A model generated the notes under the pieces. That model was not told the origin of the DNA and did not search any database. It worked only from the letters and a program-made list of their open reading frames with translations. Positions 35,901 to 44,265 of a stretch of DNA of 64,000 nucleotides are shown here, one piece after another (within the stretch, counting starts at the first letter, position 1; each line of letters begins with the position of its first letter). The DNA comes from CAWAYH01 sp963786195 (GTDB lineage Bacteria; Acidobacteriota; Vicinamibacteria; Vicinamibacterales; 2-12-FULL-66-21). The stretch lies in assembly GCA_963786195.1 (NCBI GenBank), contig CAWAYH010000011.1, positions 62,001 through 126,000 of the forward strand, read 5' to 3'. The translations under genes were made by a program, and so were the position numbers.

Positions 35901-36794
35901 CTGAGCCTGCACGGCGAGTGTCAACTGCGGATCCAACGCAGTCGCTCGTTCGAGCGGCTGCAGGGCCGGCAGGCGATCGGGGTCCTTGAGTGCCCATCCA
36001 AATCGTGTGACCAGCAGACCCCGGACCAGCCATGCGGCAGCAAAGCGCGGAGCGGCGATCGTCACCTTCCTCGAGGCATCGAATGCCTGCTGCAGCGGCT
36101 GCTCGTTGAGGCTGTCCCGCGAGGCGTTCAGCAGCCCCTCAACAGCCAGCGCATGATCACGCCAGATCGAGGCCGCTAAGGGCGAGATGGATTGGGGAGA
36201 TTCGCGAACGGGCGAGTCGCGGCCCACGAGGTCCGCTGCGGCGGCGGTGGCGCGCGCCCGGAGAGCGTCGAGGGCCTCGTCGAACTCCACGCATCCTGTC
36301 AGCGCGCCGTCCTCCCGAACGCGGGCGATGACGACTGCGACGCGACTGCCCGTGCTTTTGTAACGTCCGATCCAGAGCGTCTCCGCCTTGAGCGTCCGCG
36401 CGGCTGCCGATACAGCAGCGCGCGTCCGGCTCTCTTGAACGAATGTTCCCCAATCAGCACACGTCGCGCCCCCCAATCCGACGGCGAGTCGGGCGTCCCG
36501 CATTGGTTTCCAGGAGCCTGACGCGGGGTCCGCGGCAACGACTCTGGGATCACGGGCGAGTGCGAACCAGGTCGCCTCGAACAGACCGACATCGAGCCAG
36601 CCGTCCGCCTTTTCAGTGCCGTCCCCCATGAATGGCAGGACGCCGTCGATACCGCTACCGGCACGAGCCCACAGGGTCGCCGGGGCGCCGGGGCCCGGCT
36701 GCCGTGGCTGACGGCTTTCAGCTGCGTAAGCGTTCAGCAGGAGGCACAGCAGCGAGAGCCAGCACAGACGCGGATTGGGATTCTGCATGCCCAC
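29892..36794 (-). CDS. Giant exported caspase-like (peptidase C14) protein between two WD40-type propellers
   Basis: 2,300 residues in one uninterrupted frame. Residues 1-28 are a signal peptide (LCWLSLLCLLLNAYAAES). Residues ~40-200 may be a TolB/FlgO-like domain (inferred), and ~210-420 are helical TPR/HEAT-like. A first propeller spans ~430-1180 (FSADGTLLFYAGKDDTYRF, LSRDARSMLVTTWRQATVID). The caspase-like domain (~1275-1560) has its His in IVLAIASHGVADQEGRYYLL (His1394) and Cys in SIVLDTCYGAAA (Cys1451), spacing normal for the fold. A second propeller fills ~1640-2240 (FTADGKLLTTLHATARSAF, LSPDGRRVALASGSSLQMIA). It is probably secreted or periplasmic. The dyad is intact, so protease activity is plausible; the substrate is unknown. 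The stop overlaps the convergent DUF1326 gene. Confidence 0.88.
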   Translation of the reverse strand: MGMQNPNPRLCWLSLLCLLLNAYAAESRQPRQPGPGAPATLWARAGSGIDGVLPFMGDGTEKADGWLDVGLFEATWFALARDPRVVAADPASGSWKPMRDARLAVGLGGATCADWGTFVQESRTRAAVSAAARTLKAETLWIGRYKSTGSRVAVVIARVREDGALTGCVEFDEALDALRARATAAAADLVGRDSPVRESPQSISPLAASIWRDHALAVEGLLNASRDSLNEQPLQQAFDASRKVTIAAPRFAAAWLVRGLLVTRFGWALKDPDRLPALQPLERATALDPQLTLAVQAQAALSDTELQGARFSSSGLTQLQQEAIRTREMWTTLTASRPADVRLQVALLRHAVGLNDFEFARKIATPLVHNPDPTARWSALRVLSLLGRPQDEKVARQLVEDPHPRIRTHALFVAEKLKALGSSQVRDSDNRPAPVPPAERSSLPQLNVRAPLSNPRSAAFSADGTLLFYAGKDDTYRFLETTTGRVTCDLTTQLAAAVERARSMAGGTTVTSPVFRVSDFTSGSALVGMIAWQELEAYEALKANRSGSSADPSLAIVADVASCNVVRVVPFERRVERVALSRDARSMLVTTWRQATVIDVRDGSRLWHAHDVHDALLLPQSQGIVTKEGRELHIWKISSPEPVRSLRLDATFDMLAVAPDDQGLVTSERRENQDVVCVRSLSDGSVLAESASVGRGEIERVDFGTQSDALHVISRDNVDVEIVNYETVTVWEVVHWGQTRPAGPLERRSTQRIRGYWASTSDGRFLEVLPDGSRTIRTFSTDGPVTVAAIQEPSDGLESKPALLTVRGNPAGPVAFVVNNDVLVVDQAGQTHIRPETGDASDLVLTADGTLLHAEQKEGGTSVTRWGSSTGFQAHTEVRDDCAAALAAYPELRRHLSCDAATAEHDFVDAKTKGEIQFYDAPGSQGGIVQIADDGELVVLERNRQGHSDSTTIVDMTFGTLEVAQVLRVLPNGTGFVGVYNDELLGYAWDAADPWFRTDVGYGIGHVAVSSDSSEVAFSKALETGIHVIDRRTGVERIQLQTAGDPEGVAYVAGGRLLAAWVANQFWLWDRPAGDLVARVLFPGENLWIATTPEGRFDTSNIDGASEAVHWTLPNQPARTWPIELFARDYYEPGLLTRVLNGTPLPRIPPLGARNLAQPAVEVLSAVPIEPARNALRVTVRVRKGEAAVEEAGAAPRTWTTGIHDLRVFRDGVLVAAAPESGGAIKTDSDGSATLEFNVALPDVRSPRPLQISAYAFNDEKVRSAKSQLLVTVRPALRERPPRAYVIGVGVNAGATSTLDLRFAVNDAREIAKTVAEKLHAAAPERPVVPLLLVSERDDEGRVHSTATKAHLRAVLRRLAGLEGDTILLKQVAGAQQLERSGPDDVIVLAIASHGVADQEGRYYLLPSDVRWPAGGSVGSEALADAISSDELAAWLQPIDAASISIVLDTCYGAAAVQAQDFKPAPLGFRGLGQLAYDKGIRLLVASQANAVAIESESLQHGLLTFALTREGLAGGKADFRPADGRVLLSEWLEWGALRVPSLAGEATKHAKPPSQDRGIRVVGFAGVQRPVLFDFRRGVGDVMLTASTMPLAIQPTAAEQQPAAVGADPAVRPRLVVGVSRNSHPRRAMFTADGKLLTTLHATARSAFLWNVETRRPVRRFEDVRANEDSGLRAVAVAPDGRQVATGRGQFGITILDAATGATLTTIPIQAENDVVTLAFSPDARYIAAGIAGDESTCEVFEVETGRRIVRLGCTNPFRRPVFAGNSQHLWLGSLSNQRAMALYDLTTRRVLRTVGAEAHTDEWVIAKSGTIGIAASSDEVEIWNLERGTRLHVVKLPQDEDVNEVALSDDGTLALVESTIRDSSNSDRRLEWVRVLDIAKGTLVRALLERVPRDDRDTRIDSMEISEGNRLAYLSGVGLPAEIWDLTTGRRAGPLEQHVIDAAPLFLGGTLWTVDGELQSVLRWDLETGQPRKIALERAEPSTVFVSRASPIAGSVLAATAQPKDGQLVQTHFWSLETGKRLRVATGLPGGFSRDGRLVLLQGTDVRVNAKQELVTSIVANVETGEKTFSFRQPPGATASLSPDGRRVALASGSSLQMIAVPGGDIEWTTTTTDSITAVAISPDGGEFAIATGQTVEVWAWPGPRRVRSTKLTQPVRELAFGARQLLCVMSSDDGYNDSVVSVDLETGATSKPLVPPGGSIYAATLSPDGRWLAFAGDEGITFHRDQQEASTLRLVLGEGDAWMVADASGRYDSSNPDGSPLFHYVLGNQIVDTAQLKGRYHRSGLLGRVWRGERMPD

Positions 36795-36941
36795 CTCAGC
36801 AATAATCTATTGATGAGGTTGCATCATACGCCAGGTGAGAACGGGCTCAACGTTCCGCCTTCGCTCGCGGGGCCCCAATGCCCCGCCCCGCTCCGGCGGG
36901 CGCGCCGTGGCGCGCTGAGAAGTTTTGAGACCAGTTCTACT

Positions 36942-36968
36942 TGTCACACTCGCGGGCGCTCCCGCGTC
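36942..36968 (+). promoter_or_regulatory. ECF41-type sigma promoter upstream of the ECF sigma gene
   Basis: tgtcaca (36942-36948) and cgtc (36965-36968) are separated by exactly 16 bases. As I recall it, this is the reported ECF41 promoter pattern. It lies 36 bases before the sigma factor ATG, so the gene is probably autoregulated. Confidence 0.65.
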
Positions 36969-37004
36969 ACTATGTTGACGAAGCGCCACGGGACAATGTG
37001 ACCA

Positions 37005-37874
37005 ATGACAGAACGCGACTATCTAGCTGACCGATTCGAAGAGCACCGAACCCACCTGCGGGCCGTGGCGTACCGGATGCTCGGCTCGGTGGGCGAGGTG
37101 GACGACGCGGTTCAGGAAGCGTGGCTGCGGCTCGGCCGCGTCGATACCGAGGGCATCGACAACCTTGGCGGATGGCTGACCACCGTCGTCGCGCGCGTGT
37201 GCCTCGACATGCTGCGGTCGCGCACATCGCGGCGCGAGGAGCCATTCACCCCGGACGCGCCGGAGGCGGTCGCGACCGGCACGCTCGGGAGCAACCCCGA
37301 GCAGGAAGCGCTCCTCGCGGATTCGGTCGGGCTCGCGCTGCTCGTCGTGCTCGACAAGCTGACGCCGGCGGAGCGCCTCGCTTTCGTGCTCCACGACATG
37401 TTCGCCGTGCCGTTCGAGGAGATCGCGCCGATCGTCGGCCGTTCCGCCGAGGCGACGCGGCAGCTCGCCAGCCGGGCGCGACGACGCGTGCGCGGCGGCG
37501 GGACGCCCGACCCCGATCTCGTTCAGCAGCGCGAGGTCGTGGATGCTTTTCTTGCCGCATTGCGCGGCGGCGATTTCGAAGGGCTGCTCGCCGTCCTCGA
37601 TCCGGATCTCGTGGTTCGCGCGGACATGCCGTCGGGCGCGCCGACCGAGATCCGCGGTGCCGCGGTCTGGGCGAAGGGGGCGGTCGCCTACGGGCACATG
37701 GCGCGGGTCGTGCGGCCCGCGCTCGTCAATGGGGCCGTCGGTCTCGTGATGGCGCCGCAGGGACGCTTGGTGAGAGCGCTCCGCTTCACGATGGCGAACG
37801 GCAAGATTACCGAGATCGAGGTCATCGCCGATCCGGCGCGGCTCGGCGAGCTCGAGGTGTCGATCGTGGACTGA
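37005..37874 (+). CDS. ECF sigma factor of the ECF41-like group with SnoaL-type C-terminal domain
   Basis: 289 residues. Region 2 (AYRMLGSVGEVDDAVQEAWL) binds core RNA polymerase and the -10 element. Region 4 (TPAERLAFVLHDMFAVPFEE, RSAEATRQLASRARRRVR) binds the -35 element. The C-terminal ~110 residues (EVVDAFLAALRGGDFEGLLA, GRLVRALRFTMANGKITEIE) form a SnoaL-like NTF2 fold, which regulates ECF41 proteins in place of an anti-sigma factor. The DGGGK motif of classical ECF41 members is not seen (ADMPSGAPTEI in its place), so it may be a neighbouring group such as ECF56. It is preceded by a matching promoter. Confidence 0.88.
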   Translation: MTERDYLADRFEEHRTHLRAVAYRMLGSVGEVDDAVQEAWLRLGRVDTEGIDNLGGWLTTVVARVCLDMLRSRTSRREEPFTPDAPEAVATGTLGSNPEQEALLADSVGLALLVVLDKLTPAERLAFVLHDMFAVPFEEIAPIVGRSAEATRQLASRARRRVRGGGTPDPDLVQQREVVDAFLAALRGGDFEGLLAVLDPDLVVRADMPSGAPTEIRGAAVWAKGAVAYGHMARVVRPALVNGAVGLVMAPQGRLVRALRFTMANGKITEIEVIADPARLGELEVSIVD

Positions 37875-37875
37875 G

Positions 37876-38088
37876 TCACCCGCGGCGCCACTTGACGGCA
37901 TACGGCAACACGAACATGTACAGACCCGTGAACAGGAGCAAGGCGAGCGGGAGCAGCGGGGAATAGGTCACCCAGGGCGGAGGCATCCCGCCCCCCTGTG
38001 ACAGGGCGATGAAGTTTGCGATGACGGTCACCGTAAAGGCAATGGACATCCAGCGGTGGATCTGACGAACCCAGTAGTTCCAATTCAA
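37876..38088 (-). CDS. Small two-helix membrane protein
   Basis: 70 residues starting at TTG (MNWNYWVRQIHRWMSIAFTV), chosen because AGGAGG lies five bases upstream. Two helices: SIAFTVTVIANFIAL and LLPLALLLFTGLYMFVLPY. The pattern HRW at the first helix recalls PepSY- or cytochrome-like small proteins, but no family is certain. Its stop is one base from the stop of the convergent sigma gene. Confidence 0.75.
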   Translation of the reverse strand: MNWNYWVRQIHRWMSIAFTVTVIANFIALSQGGGMPPPWVTYSPLLPLALLLFTGLYMFVLPYAVKWRRG

Positions 38089-38266
38089 TGTGACCTCCTC
38101 TGAAGAACGAACTCAGCCGCGTCACCACTTTCGACAGAAACGGGCCTCTACGCTAGATCCACTCCAGCGACCGGGAGTAGTGCCACTCAGGGTTGATCGC
38201 CCAGCTGCCGACTAGATCCGGGTCCGCGCTATCGCGGCGGCGCGTTATGCTCAACGAGTACACCGC

Positions 38267-39416
38267 ATGCAGGTTGCGCTGCTGACGACGTTCGCCGTGA
38301 CGAAGAAAGAGCCGCTCTCGGTGCTGCTCGAGCGGATCCACGCAGCATTCCTGGCCGCGGGTCTCGGCGAGCCGTCGATCCTCTTCACGTTCTCGGATCC
38401 GCCGGTGCCTGGGGCTTTTTCGACGATCGATCGGCTGCTCAAGAAGTACCCGGACTTCGCGCGGTTCACGGGCGAGAGATCCGGCATCCCGAATGTTCCA
38501 CCGATTCGCCAGGTGTCGAATCGCTCACGCGGGTGCGGGTGAATCCGTCCCGTTTTCCACGTTGCTCGCGGTCGCCGCGGGCGTCCCGAAGTCGCTGCCG
38601 TTCCACGGCGTCTCGATTCACTTCCACTCGCCGGCATTCGGCGTCCAGTTTCCGCTGGGCAACCTGGCGCCCATCGATCCTGGCGTGATGGTGACGGACT
38701 CGTGGTGGGTCAACGGACGAAACCGCGGCGTGAGCGCGCTGACGAGCGTCGACGCCGATCCGGCCGGCACGAAACTTCCGCCGCTCCCCGAGCGTGTGGC
38801 CGCGGTGCTCGCCGCGTGCGGGAAGATCAAGAGCACGGTCCAGGTGCCGCTCGCGGCGGGCGACGCGCCAACGGCGCCGCCGCAGTTCGCGCGGCCGTCG
38901 CCCGAGGTCGCCCAGGCAGTAAGCGACGTCATCCGCGATTACACGACGCGCCTGGCCGAAGTCGTCGAACGCGCGGCGCCGCCTCACGATCTGCCGCCGA
39001 TGCTCGAAGCGCTCCAGTCCACCAGCTTTGCCGAGACGACGGGACCCAAGAAGCCGGTGCTCGTGCGCGCCTTCAAGCCGATGGGCTACGACTGTCAGGC
39101 CGAGCGCGGCACGTTCACGCTGCGCCGACGGACACCGGGCAACCTGACGGTCGAGATCTACCTGGATGTCGGGACGTGGAGCAAGAGTCTGACCGGCCGC
39201 TTCGCCGTGAAGGGAGTCGGGTTCACCGCACGGCTGCGGCTCCCGGTGTCGAAGCGCGCGCTCGAAGGCGGGCAATACCGGATCGGCGACGCTGCGCACT
39301 GGCAGAAGCTCGTCGACAACATGGCGGCGATTGTCGCCGAGCTCGACCGGACGTTCGTGCCGGCGATCGAGGCCGCGGCCGGTCCCGCGCCCGAGTGGTT
39401 CACGCCCGAAGCGTGA
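38267..39416 (+). CDS. Conserved-looking protein of unknown function (one frameshift)
   Basis: Not recognised. After repair of one break near 38525 it gives about 382 residues. It starts MQVALLTTFAVTKKEPLSVL and the second frame reads SVPFSTLLAVAAGVPKSLPF, FPLGNLAPIDPGVMVTDSWW and KPVLVRAFKPMGYDCQAERG. Composition and codon use are like neighbouring genes, so it is real. There is no signal peptide or membrane helix. The central helical part (~200-260) may be a dimerisation region. It is flanked by a pair of imperfect inverted repeats (38289-38312 and 39470-39493). Confidence 0.65.
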
Positions 39417-39469
39417 ACGGGCGGGAGTGGATCGGGCGCCCATCGCGTAGATTGCGAGCGGCGGCGAAA

Positions 39470-39493
39470 GGCTCCTTCTTCGTCACGGCAAAC
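39470..39493. repeat. Inverted copy of 38289-38312, downstream of the unknown gene
   Basis: The 24 bases match the reverse complement of 38289-38312 at 22 positions, and similarity extends to roughly 33 bases. The left copy lies inside the beginning of the unknown gene. The pair could be a truncated inverted paralogue start or the footprint of a mobile unit. Confidence 0.45.
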
Positions 39494-39560
39494 TAGTCAG
39501 CAACGCGGCCTGCATGTCGTTCTCTCGTCCAGCATAGCCCGCCGGGCGAAAGCCGAAGCC

Positions 39561-39584
39561 GAACGGACGTAAGCCCGTCCGTTC
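39561..39584. terminator. 9-bp perfect hairpin without T-run
   Basis: gaacggacg pairs with cgtccgttc across a six-base loop. It stands 145 bases past the stop of the unknown gene and just before the duplicated leader. It could be a terminator of that gene, but no run of T follows. Confidence 0.35.
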
Positions 39585-39595
39585 TGCCCACCCAG

Positions 39596-39636
39596 CTGTC
39601 CAACTCCCGCCTCATACCACGCGATCACAGGTAGGG
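39596..39636 (+). promoter_or_regulatory. Duplicated 41-nt leader element, copy 1
   Basis: The element begins ctgtccaactcccgcctcat and ends ggtaggg, 22 bases before an ATG. It is 38/41 identical to 47895-47935, which precedes an unrelated gene at nearly the same distance. The strong conservation and fixed position suggest a shared promoter or mRNA leader. Confidence 0.55.
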
Positions 39637-39658
39637 CCTCCAAACCGGACGGGAGGTC

Positions 39659-40139
39659 ATGAAAAACACCGCATTAACCTTGTTCGCTTTCCTTACTGTC
39701 ACCGCGCTGATCGGGATTCGCCCCGTATCTGGCCAGGCGCCCACGTGCAATCAGGTACTCACGCGTGGTTGCTTGTACTTCCCGGCGGTCGAATACACGA
39801 TCGGAACCGAGCCGCCGGAGGTCATCCGGGAAACGGCATACAAGGACATCAGCGGCGCGCTGCGGACGGTGAAGATGGCGATTCGCGTGCCGCAAGGACG
39901 CGGCCGGACCGCTGCCCGTGGTGATCTGGTCGCACGGAGGGGCTGAAGGAAAAAGGCAACCCGATGGCGTCCTGGTCGAGTGGAGCCGTACCACGGCCAA
40001 AGCCGGCTACCTCACGGTCACGATCGCCCATCAGCCGCGAGACGACGGGAGTCGTCAACGTTTGTGCGCCGCGCCGTGGTTGAGGAGCAACAACATCGAG
40101 ACGGCAAGCGGCGGAGTCGCCGAGTGGCTGCGCAAGTAA
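39659..40139 (+). pseudogene. Truncated, frameshifted alpha/beta-hydrolase-like gene
   Basis: It starts MKNTALTLFAFLTVTALIGI, a signal peptide after ggaggtc. The sequence then runs to AIRVPQ, where one extra G near 39896 shifts the frame. The correct continuation AAGPLPVVIWSHGGAEGKRQ shows the HG oxyanion strand of alpha/beta hydrolases. A stop at 40137 ends it at about 160 residues, before any nucleophile Ser, acid or His. Only the first half of a hydrolase is therefore present. The agmatine deiminase-like gene begins 30 bases later. Confidence 0.6.
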
Positions 40140-40168
40140 TGACCGTGTCGCCTTCTGGAGGTGAGACC

Positions 40169-41898
40169 GTGAGAAGAGTTATGGCGGTCGTCGTGTGTCT
40201 CTTCGTGGGCCTTTCCACAACAGGCTCCGTCGCCCATTTTGAAGGCCTCGACAGGAGAGCCACCGACTGGCTCTTTCCCGGCGAGTATGAGAGCCACCAG
40301 GCCATGTGGATGTTCTGGCCAACGTTCGAATACAAGACGGGGTTCCCCTCCACCGAGCCGATGAGCGACATGATCCGCGCGATGAGCGGCCACGTCCAGG
40401 TGAACCTTGCCGTGCAGGACGCCGACGATGAGGCTGCTGCCAGGGACCTGTTGACCGCTGCAGGCGTGCCACTGGACCACGTGCACTTCTTCCACATCGA
40501 GCACGGCGACATCTGGGCGCGTGACATGGGACCGCAATTCACGCGAAGCCGATCGGGCGAGGCTTCGCATCAACGACTGGAACTTCAACATGTGGGGGTA
40601 CGAGGAGCCAGACAGCGAGCTCAGCGTGATCGAAGAGCCTGTCGATCGGACGGTTGCGTCCCTCCTCAATGTCCCCGTCCTCGATGCGCGGCCGGGGCCG
40701 CAAACCGGGGTGCGCATGATCCACGAGGGAGGCAGCACCACCCACAACGGACATGGAACGATGGTCGTCGTCGAATCGGTCGTCATGCAGCGCAACCTCG
40801 GGCCGGACCGCTTCTGCGGTGGACAGGCGCCGGTGACGGACTATTCCCAGCCGAACACGTACGCGCCGAATTCCGATTGGCCCGCCTGCAAGCGACTCGT
40901 CGAGTCCGAGTATCGGCGCATGCTGGGCGTCAAGAAGTTCATCTGGGTTCCCACCGGCGTCATCGAGGACAACGCGACGTTCCGCGGAGCGCTCGCGCCG
41001 CACATCTCCGTGCCGAAGGTGGACGGCATCGACATCCCGCACGCGGGCGTGTACACGGTCTTCACCACGAACGGCCACCCTGACGAGTACCTTCGGTTCG
41101 TCGGGCCTGACAAGGTCGTGCTGGCTGAATCGAAGCCGTCAACGGCGCCGGTCAGGACGCCAGTCGACGAACTCCTTCGATGGCTCGAGGAACAGAATCA
41201 CGCCAGACTCGAGCGCGTCTACGACATCATCTCGAGAGAGACGACGGAATCTGGTGAGCCGATCCACGTCTGTCCGCATCCCGGTGCCGGAACTGACCCT
41301 CGATGTATTCCAGCCTGGCGATGGGACCTACGACTATTTCGCGGCCTACGATCGCTGGGAAGACGGTTCGACGCTGCCTGGCGTCATGCTTGGCGTCTGG
41401 GCTACGAGCTACGTCAATTACGTGCCCACGAACGACCTGATACTGGTCTCGCGCTTCTGGAAGCCCGGGCGCTCACTGAAGATCAGAAAACGAGACGACG
41501 AGGCACGGGACGTGCTCCAGCGATTGTTCCCGGGGCGCAGGATCGTGCAGGTGTACTCGGAGAACGTGAACCGGGGCGGCGGCGGCATGAACTGCATTAC
41601 TCAGCAGCAACCGGCGAGCGCGAGGTTCGCGCGGATGTGCGGCTGGGCAAAAGTGCGGGTCGATGCCGAGGTCGCCACGCTGTATGCATCGCCGTTCGGG
41701 CACTCCGTCGTAGGGGCCGTCTCGCGGCTGACACGGTCTGGTGGTGACATCTACCTGGAGAGGCTGTCCTCGTCGGGGAATCGGATCCAGGTTCGAGTCG
41801 TGGGCCGATCCGCGCTCAACGGCGAGGTCGGTTGGGTAGACGCGGATGACATCGAGAGCGCGGGCGAGAAATGCCCGGGCGTGTACTCGCGAAATTGA
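40169..41898 (+). CDS. Exported agmatine deiminase/PPAD-family enzyme (two frameshifts)
   Basis: A GTG at 40169 has the Shine-Dalgarno ggaggtga and opens a signal peptide (MRRVMAVVVCLFVGLSTTGS). Family motifs are present: DIWARDMGPQF, HEGGSTTHNGHGT (catalytic His region) and RGGGGMNCITQQQP with the nucleophile Cys. Breaks lie at about 40543 and 41271, each repaired by removing one base. The C-terminal ~70 residues (VRVDAEVATLYASPF, VGWVDADDIES) look like an SH3-type domain. The total is about 576 residues. Members convert guanidino groups to ureido groups; with export and an SH3 domain, the substrate could be protein arginine or a peptide. Confidence 0.78.
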
Positions 41899-41916
41899 CG
41901 CGCGGCGCGTCGGACG

Positions 41917-44265
41917 TCAGCGGATCCCGCCGCCAGCCGCGAGCGATTTGAGCAGGTCGACCGGCAGACGCGACCCGGCCTTCTCATTCGCCCTGCGGAT
42001 CCGCTCGGCGCTCAGCCCGTGATCGCGCAGCGCGATCAGATCGTCAGCGGCGATCCCCTGGTACCGAGATCCTTCAGCGCCCGGACGTACTCGGAGGAGA
42101 CGCCATGATCCCTCAGCCGGATGAGCGCATCCATCGTGAGCTTCGTGTAGCCGAGCGCCTCCATCTCGCGCACGTACTCGACGCTGACGCCATGATCGCG
42201 GGCGTTGACCAGCGCCGCGAGCGGGAGCGCGTGCCCGAGCTGACGCATGTCACGCACGTATTCCGCCGACACGCCATGATCGCGAACGCGGATCAGTTCG
42301 TCGAGCGGCAGCTTGCGGTGCCCGGCGTCCCCGAGCCCGCGGACGAACTCGGGATTGACCCCGTGGTCCCTGGCGTCGATCAACTGTTTCATCGGCAGCC
42401 CGGTGTAGCCGCCGTCCCGCATGCCGCGCACGTAGTCGGGACTGACGCCGTGATCGCGGGCGTTGCGCAGTTCGTCGGCGGTCAGGCCTTTGTATCCAAG
42501 CTCCGCCAGCTCGCGGATGTAGGACGGCGAGACGCCATGATCGCGAAGGGTGACGAGCGCCTGCAGCGTGCCGAGACGATACCCGAGCGAGCCCATCTCC
42601 TGCAGGTAGGCGAAGCCCACGCCGTGCTGGGCGGCGCGAACCAGCTCGCCTGTCTCGGGCTTCGCATAGCCCTGCTTGGTCAGTTCATCGACGTACGCGA
42701 AGCCAATGTCGGCTCGCGCGAGCTCGTATTGCTCGGCGGCTGTCGGCCTGGCAAAGCCGCGTTTCGCGAGCTCTCCGGCGAAGCCAGGTTCCGGCGTGAA
42801 GGAAAACGTCCCGGCGCCGATGCCGTTGCGGATCACGCCTTCGAACGTGAACGTGCCGGCATCACGCCGCAGCCGGAATTCAACGGGTCCACCCGGCCCG
42901 GACAGCTGTGCGGCCGTCAATCCCTGCAATTGATCGATCCGGATATTGGTGCTGGAAGAGGAATTGAGCTCGGTGAGGCGGAGATGCACCATGCCGTCCG
43001 CCTTGGCCGGACGGATCTCCCAGGTACCAGGCTGATTGGCTTGCGCGCTTCGGATGGCCGCCGCCGCACGGTGGAACAGGCGGCGCGCTCCGTCTTCCCA
43101 CGGTCCGGTGATGGCCCGCAGCAGGCTCTGCGACCGAGTAGGGGGTTGGCGCGACACGGTCTGGCTGCGGAACACTCCCGGACGCCGGGCTCGCGGTCTG
43201 CGGCTCGGCGGCGGCAGTGGTCGGGCGAACACTGGCGAAGGTGAACAGCACGGCCGACGCGAGCGCAACCGAGGCGAGCCGGACGCGAAGCGCCGGTACA
43301 TTCCGGTTGCGCCGCGGATCGATCGCCGCCAGCATGCGGCCCTCGAGCTGATTGAGGCGAGCCATGCCGACAGCCAGCGCTGGAGCACGGTAGCTCCCGA
43401 AGGAATACGCGATCTCGAGCAAATGCCCGGCGTAGTCACGCCCCTCGGCGCCGCATTGAATGACCCTGTCGTCGCACGCGAGCTCGCGCTCGACTCTCAG
43501 GCACCGCGCCGCAAGCCACGCGAACGGATGGAACCAGTACATCGTGCAGGCCGCGACCGCGAGCAGCTGCGTGAGGCAATCGTATCGACCAACGTGCGCG
43601 AGCTCGTGCATCAGCACGGCCTGTCGTCGATCGTCGTCCCACGTATCGGCAATCGCCGGGACGACAATCGACGGCCTCAGCGTGCCGAGCGCGATCGGCA
43701 CACTGCGCTCGCGGCTTCGAAGCAGGGGCACCGGACGCTGAACGTTCATGCGGCGCGCGCAATCGGCGAGCAGACGGACCCATTCGGTGTCATTCATCGG
43801 AGCTGCGCTGCGAACGAAGCGGCGCAGGTTTCTCTGCCCGGCCATGACATGGATCAGCATCACGAGCACGCCACCGGCGTAGGTTGCCAAGAGGACCGTC
43901 AGCCATGGAGCCTCGCTCGCGTCCGGCACGGCATGTGCGGCCTCGACGGCGATGGGGAAGGCCGCGGTGGGAATGGGCGGACCTGCCGGTTCGATTAGCT
44001 CGACGGCAGGGGTCACGTCAGCTGCGGCCGACGCGACCGGCTGCGCGGTGCGAATCACGACGCTCCATTCCGGCAGCGCGACAGACGCGACCGGAAGCAT
44101 GAGCACGGACACGATCGCGAGCGTCCACAGAAAATGACGCGAGGCGGCTGACATTCGTCTGGAGAAGATACCCAGGACGAAGGCCGTGAGGCCCAGCAGC
44201 GCCGTGGCCCTGATCGTGATCCACAGGGCCGTGGAGAGTCCGGAGCCTTCGAAAAGCATGCTCAT
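41917..44265 (-). CDS. M56-family (BlaR1-like) membrane metallopeptidase with nine C-terminal 28-residue repeats (two frameshifts)
   Basis: It begins with helices (WITIRATALLGLTAFVLGIF, FLWTLAIVSVLMLPVASVAL). The zinc motif is AVLMHELAHVGRYD (HExxH), with WFHPFAWLAARCLRVERELA after it. Following a third helix region, the C-terminus carries about nine repeats of the form RDHGVSxEYVRxMxxLGY. Breaks at about 43123 (one C missing) and 42060 (one T missing) are repaired by single bases. The gene then ends at 41917 with LPVDLLKSLAAGGGIR. M56 peptidases sense a signal and cleave the BlaI repressor; here blaI overlaps it by ATGA. The repeats replace the usual penicillin-binding domain, so the signal is probably not a beta-lactam. 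Confidence 0.83.

Noticed and set aside
42060..44265. M56 reading breaks as programmed frameshifts
   Set aside because: No slippery heptamer or pseudoknot was found, and similar single-base breaks occur in many unrelated genes.
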